Source: Planctomycetales bacterium | GTDB lineage: Bacteria > Planctomycetota > Planctomycetia > Planctomycetales > Planctomycetaceae | Direction of reading: 5' to 3' | NCBI GenBank assembly: GCA_016235885.1 | Contig: JACRIH010000490.1 | Coordinates: 1 to 44,656, forward strand | Length of the DNA stretch: 44,656 bases | Shown here: positions 43,025 through 44,656 of the stretch, piece by piece | How positions within the stretch are numbered: the stretch's first letter is position 1 | Layout: each line of letters starts with the position of its first letter | Notes under the pieces: model-generated | The model's input: only the letters and a program-made list of their open reading frames with translations | What the model was told of the DNA's origin: nothing | The model's database searches: none | Position numbers and translations under genes: made by a program

Positions 43025-44533
43025 TCAGAACAACCCGACGATCGGTCGTCCGTGCTCGACCAGTCTGCGGGGGCGATTGAGCGTGTCGTGGTATTCGGTG
43101 GTCGGGTCGATGCCGAGCGCGTGGTGGACGGTTGCCAGCACATCGTACGGATGGACCGGGTTCGTTTTCGGCCACGCGCCGAACCGGTCGGACTCGCCAT
43201 ACACCTGGCCCGGTCGAACTCCACCGCCGGCGATAAGAAAGCTGTAGCATTCGGGCCAATGGTCGCGACCGCCGGGACCGACGTTGTCGGTCGTGGGCGC
43301 TCCGATCTTCGGTGAGCGTCCGAATTCTCCGATCGCGACGACGAGCGTCCTTTCCAGCAACCCGCGTGCATGCAGATCCTCAATCAACGCCGACATCGTC
43401 CGGTCGAAGAACGGACAGCGATCGTTGCGGAGCGTTGGGAAATTGTTGCGGTGCGTGTCCCACGAACCGTCCGGTCCCGGAGCCGGTTCGTCGTCAGACC
43501 GCGCCGGCCACGTCACCTGCACGAACCGCGTCCCCGCTTCGACCAGCCGCCGGGCGAGGAGGCAACTTTGACCGAACCGCGTCAGGCCGTACCGTTCGCG
43601 AACCGGCGCGGGTTCTTCGTCGAGACGAAATGCCCGCACGGCCGCGTTCGATTGCACGAGCGACAACGCCTTGTCGTACTGCGCGTCAAACGTGGCCGTC
43701 GTTTCAACCCGGGCGCGTCGGCCCTTGTCGTGGCGGAATTCTCCAGAATTCAGCCGTTTCGCCGCCGCATCGCGCTGCGCGTCGATGGTGGCTCGCAAAT
43801 CGACCCGCGAGTGCAGCCGATCGAGCGTAACGTCGCCGGGCAGAGTGAACGTGTCGAGCCGCAGTGGTTGAACCGGATCGTCGTACATCGTGAACGGATC
43901 GTACGTCGCGCCAAGCAACCCCGCGGCCTGTCCGACTCCGATCTGCGAGCCTTCCTTCACCGGCGAACACAACGCGACGTAACCCAACCGTCCCGCATCG
44001 GCCGGACGATACCGCGCAATCACCGAACCGACAGACGGCAAGTCCTCTCGCGACGCCGGAACGGCCAGGCCGGTCACGGTGAAGTTGGTCGGGTCGTGCC
44101 CCGTCATCAGCATGTAGATCGCGGCTCCGTGGTTCCGCAGCCCCTTCGGATTCACACCAATCGACCGCACGAGCGAGAAGTGATCGGCCTGCGCGGCCAG
44201 CATCGGCAGCACTTCGCCCACGAGCATTCCGGGCGCTCGTGTCGGGATCGGCCGGAACTCGCCCCGAATTTCCGCCGGCGCTTCGGGCTTGGGATCCCAC
44301 AGGTCGATGTGGCTCGGTGACCCTTGCAGGTAGACGAGGATCACCGACTGAGCGCGACCAAATCCATCCGGCCTGACCGCGCCGCCGGTCGATCTCGCCG
44401 CGTCCGCCATCGCCCGCCGACGCAGCACGTCGGGCAGACTCAGACCGAGCAGCGACAGACCGCCCACCGACAACAACTCGCGGCGTGACCACGAATCGCA
44501 CAGACGTCCGGAGGGTCCAAGTATGGAAAGCAT
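43025..44533 (-). CDS. DUF1501 protein with Tat signal
   Basis: A 502-residue exported protein of the planctomycete DUF1501 family (sulfatase/alkaline-phosphatase superfamily fold). The twin-arginine signal is SRRELLSVGGLSLLGLSLPD. The core shows SVILVYLQGSPSHIDLWDPK, VGEVLPMLAAQADHFSLVRS, MLTGHDP-type sequence (YMLMTGHDPTNF), SWDTHRNNFPTLRNDRCPFF, RTLVVAIGEFGRSPKIG and HWPECYSFLIAGGGVRPGQV. The catalytic function is unproven. Such genes usually pair with a DUF1549/DUF1553 gene; the one in this window lies at 21642-23882. The start is the ATG at 44533. The stop abuts the nested repeat cluster. Confidence 0.92.
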   Translation of the reverse strand: MLSILGPSGRLCDSWSRRELLSVGGLSLLGLSLPDVLRRRAMADAARSTGGAVRPDGFGRAQSVILVYLQGSPSHIDLWDPKPEAPAEIRGEFRPIPTRAPGMLVGEVLPMLAAQADHFSLVRSIGVNPKGLRNHGAAIYMLMTGHDPTNFTVTGLAVPASREDLPSVGSVIARYRPADAGRLGYVALCSPVKEGSQIGVGQAAGLLGATYDPFTMYDDPVQPLRLDTFTLPGDVTLDRLHSRVDLRATIDAQRDAAAKRLNSGEFRHDKGRRARVETTATFDAQYDKALSLVQSNAAVRAFRLDEEPAPVRERYGLTRFGQSCLLARRLVEAGTRFVQVTWPARSDDEPAPGPDGSWDTHRNNFPTLRNDRCPFFDRTMSALIEDLHARGLLERTLVVAIGEFGRSPKIGAPTTDNVGPGGRDHWPECYSFLIAGGGVRPGQVYGESDRFGAWPKTNPVHPYDVLATVHHALGIDPTTEYHDTLNRPRRLVEHGRPIVGLF

Positions 44534-44632
44534 GGCATCATCTCTTCCTCCCTCTCCCCCTTCGGGGCGATGGGAGTAAGCAGCAGGCTATCCGCACCAC
44601 AACAGAGCGGTCAACTGCTGTGCTGGAGTCCC

Positions 44633-44656
44633 GGCTTCAGCCGGCCGGCTGAAGCC
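44633..44656. repeat. Perfect 24-base palindrome at the window edge
   Basis: GGCTTCAGCCGG followed by its exact complement. It may continue as part of a larger repeat beyond the window. The 100 bases before it include a degraded CTCTCCCCCTTCGGGG copy of the repeat at 13352, near 44554-44576. Confidence 0.8.

Overview
The window looks like part of a planctomycete chromosome, close to Planctomycetales/Pirellulales. The evidence is the protein content. It has a DUF1501 protein with a Tat signal, a DUF1549/DUF1553 protein with CxxCH motifs, a very large beta-propeller/HEAT/cytochrome c protein, a Dabb protein, secreted beta-helix proteins, and a thioredoxin-like protein with a CYVCxY motif. The DNA is GC-rich, Shine-Dalgarno sequences are variable, and the intergenic spaces are full of short palindromic repeats. 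No rRNA, tRNA, CRISPR array, transposase or integrase was seen.

Layout. 1-4.07 kb: a zinc-ribbon membrane protein and a PEGA lipoprotein on the minus strand, then a PP2C phosphatase and a thioredoxin-like membrane protein on the plus strand. 4.08-10.95 kb: an accessory island whose genes are all on the minus strand and which sits between the 3' ends of two ordinary genes (the thioredoxin-like gene and sucD). Its genes are two AlkD-like proteins, an AHSA1 remnant, a DUF1801 protein, a GxxExxY protein between two hairpins, a truncated VOC gene, an intact VOC gene, a RibD/DHFR-like protein, a formylglycine-generating-enzyme-like/ankyrin fusion and a CPBP protease. Five sites shaped like integron attC lie at 3' ends of genes in this island. 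Three of them share an identical 13-base core. I read the island as a decayed integron-cassette cluster without an integrase. This is the main candidate for something new.

11-13.2 kb: sucCD of the TCA cycle. 13.5-24.7 kb: secreted or envelope proteins that suggest polysaccharide breakdown: a beta-propeller glycosidase-like protein, two beta-helix proteins, a large alpha/beta hydrolase, a DUF1549/DUF1553 protein and a ThuA protein. A prepilin peptidase lies among them. 24.9-32.4 kb: an alpha-glucan/glycogen cluster, all on the minus strand: GH57 4-alpha-glucanotransferase type, a GalT-family nucleotidylyltransferase, GH57 amylase type, and glycogen synthase. 32.5-33.1 kb: a RelE/ParE-type toxin-antitoxin pair. 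33.3-36.1 kb: a translationally coupled histidine kinase and NtrC-type regulator whose GAFTGA loop reads GAFAGA. 36.3-44.5 kb: a membrane protein, an FGGY kinase, a secreted Dabb protein, the giant CxxCH protein and a DUF1501 protein.

At least ten kinds of short palindromic repeat occupy the intergenic spaces. In two places they lie inside reading frames: the C-terminal tail of the histidine kinase, and the HEAT region of the CxxCH protein. Start codons were moved inward from the longest ORF wherever a signal peptide, a Shine-Dalgarno sequence or an upstream repeat made that more likely.
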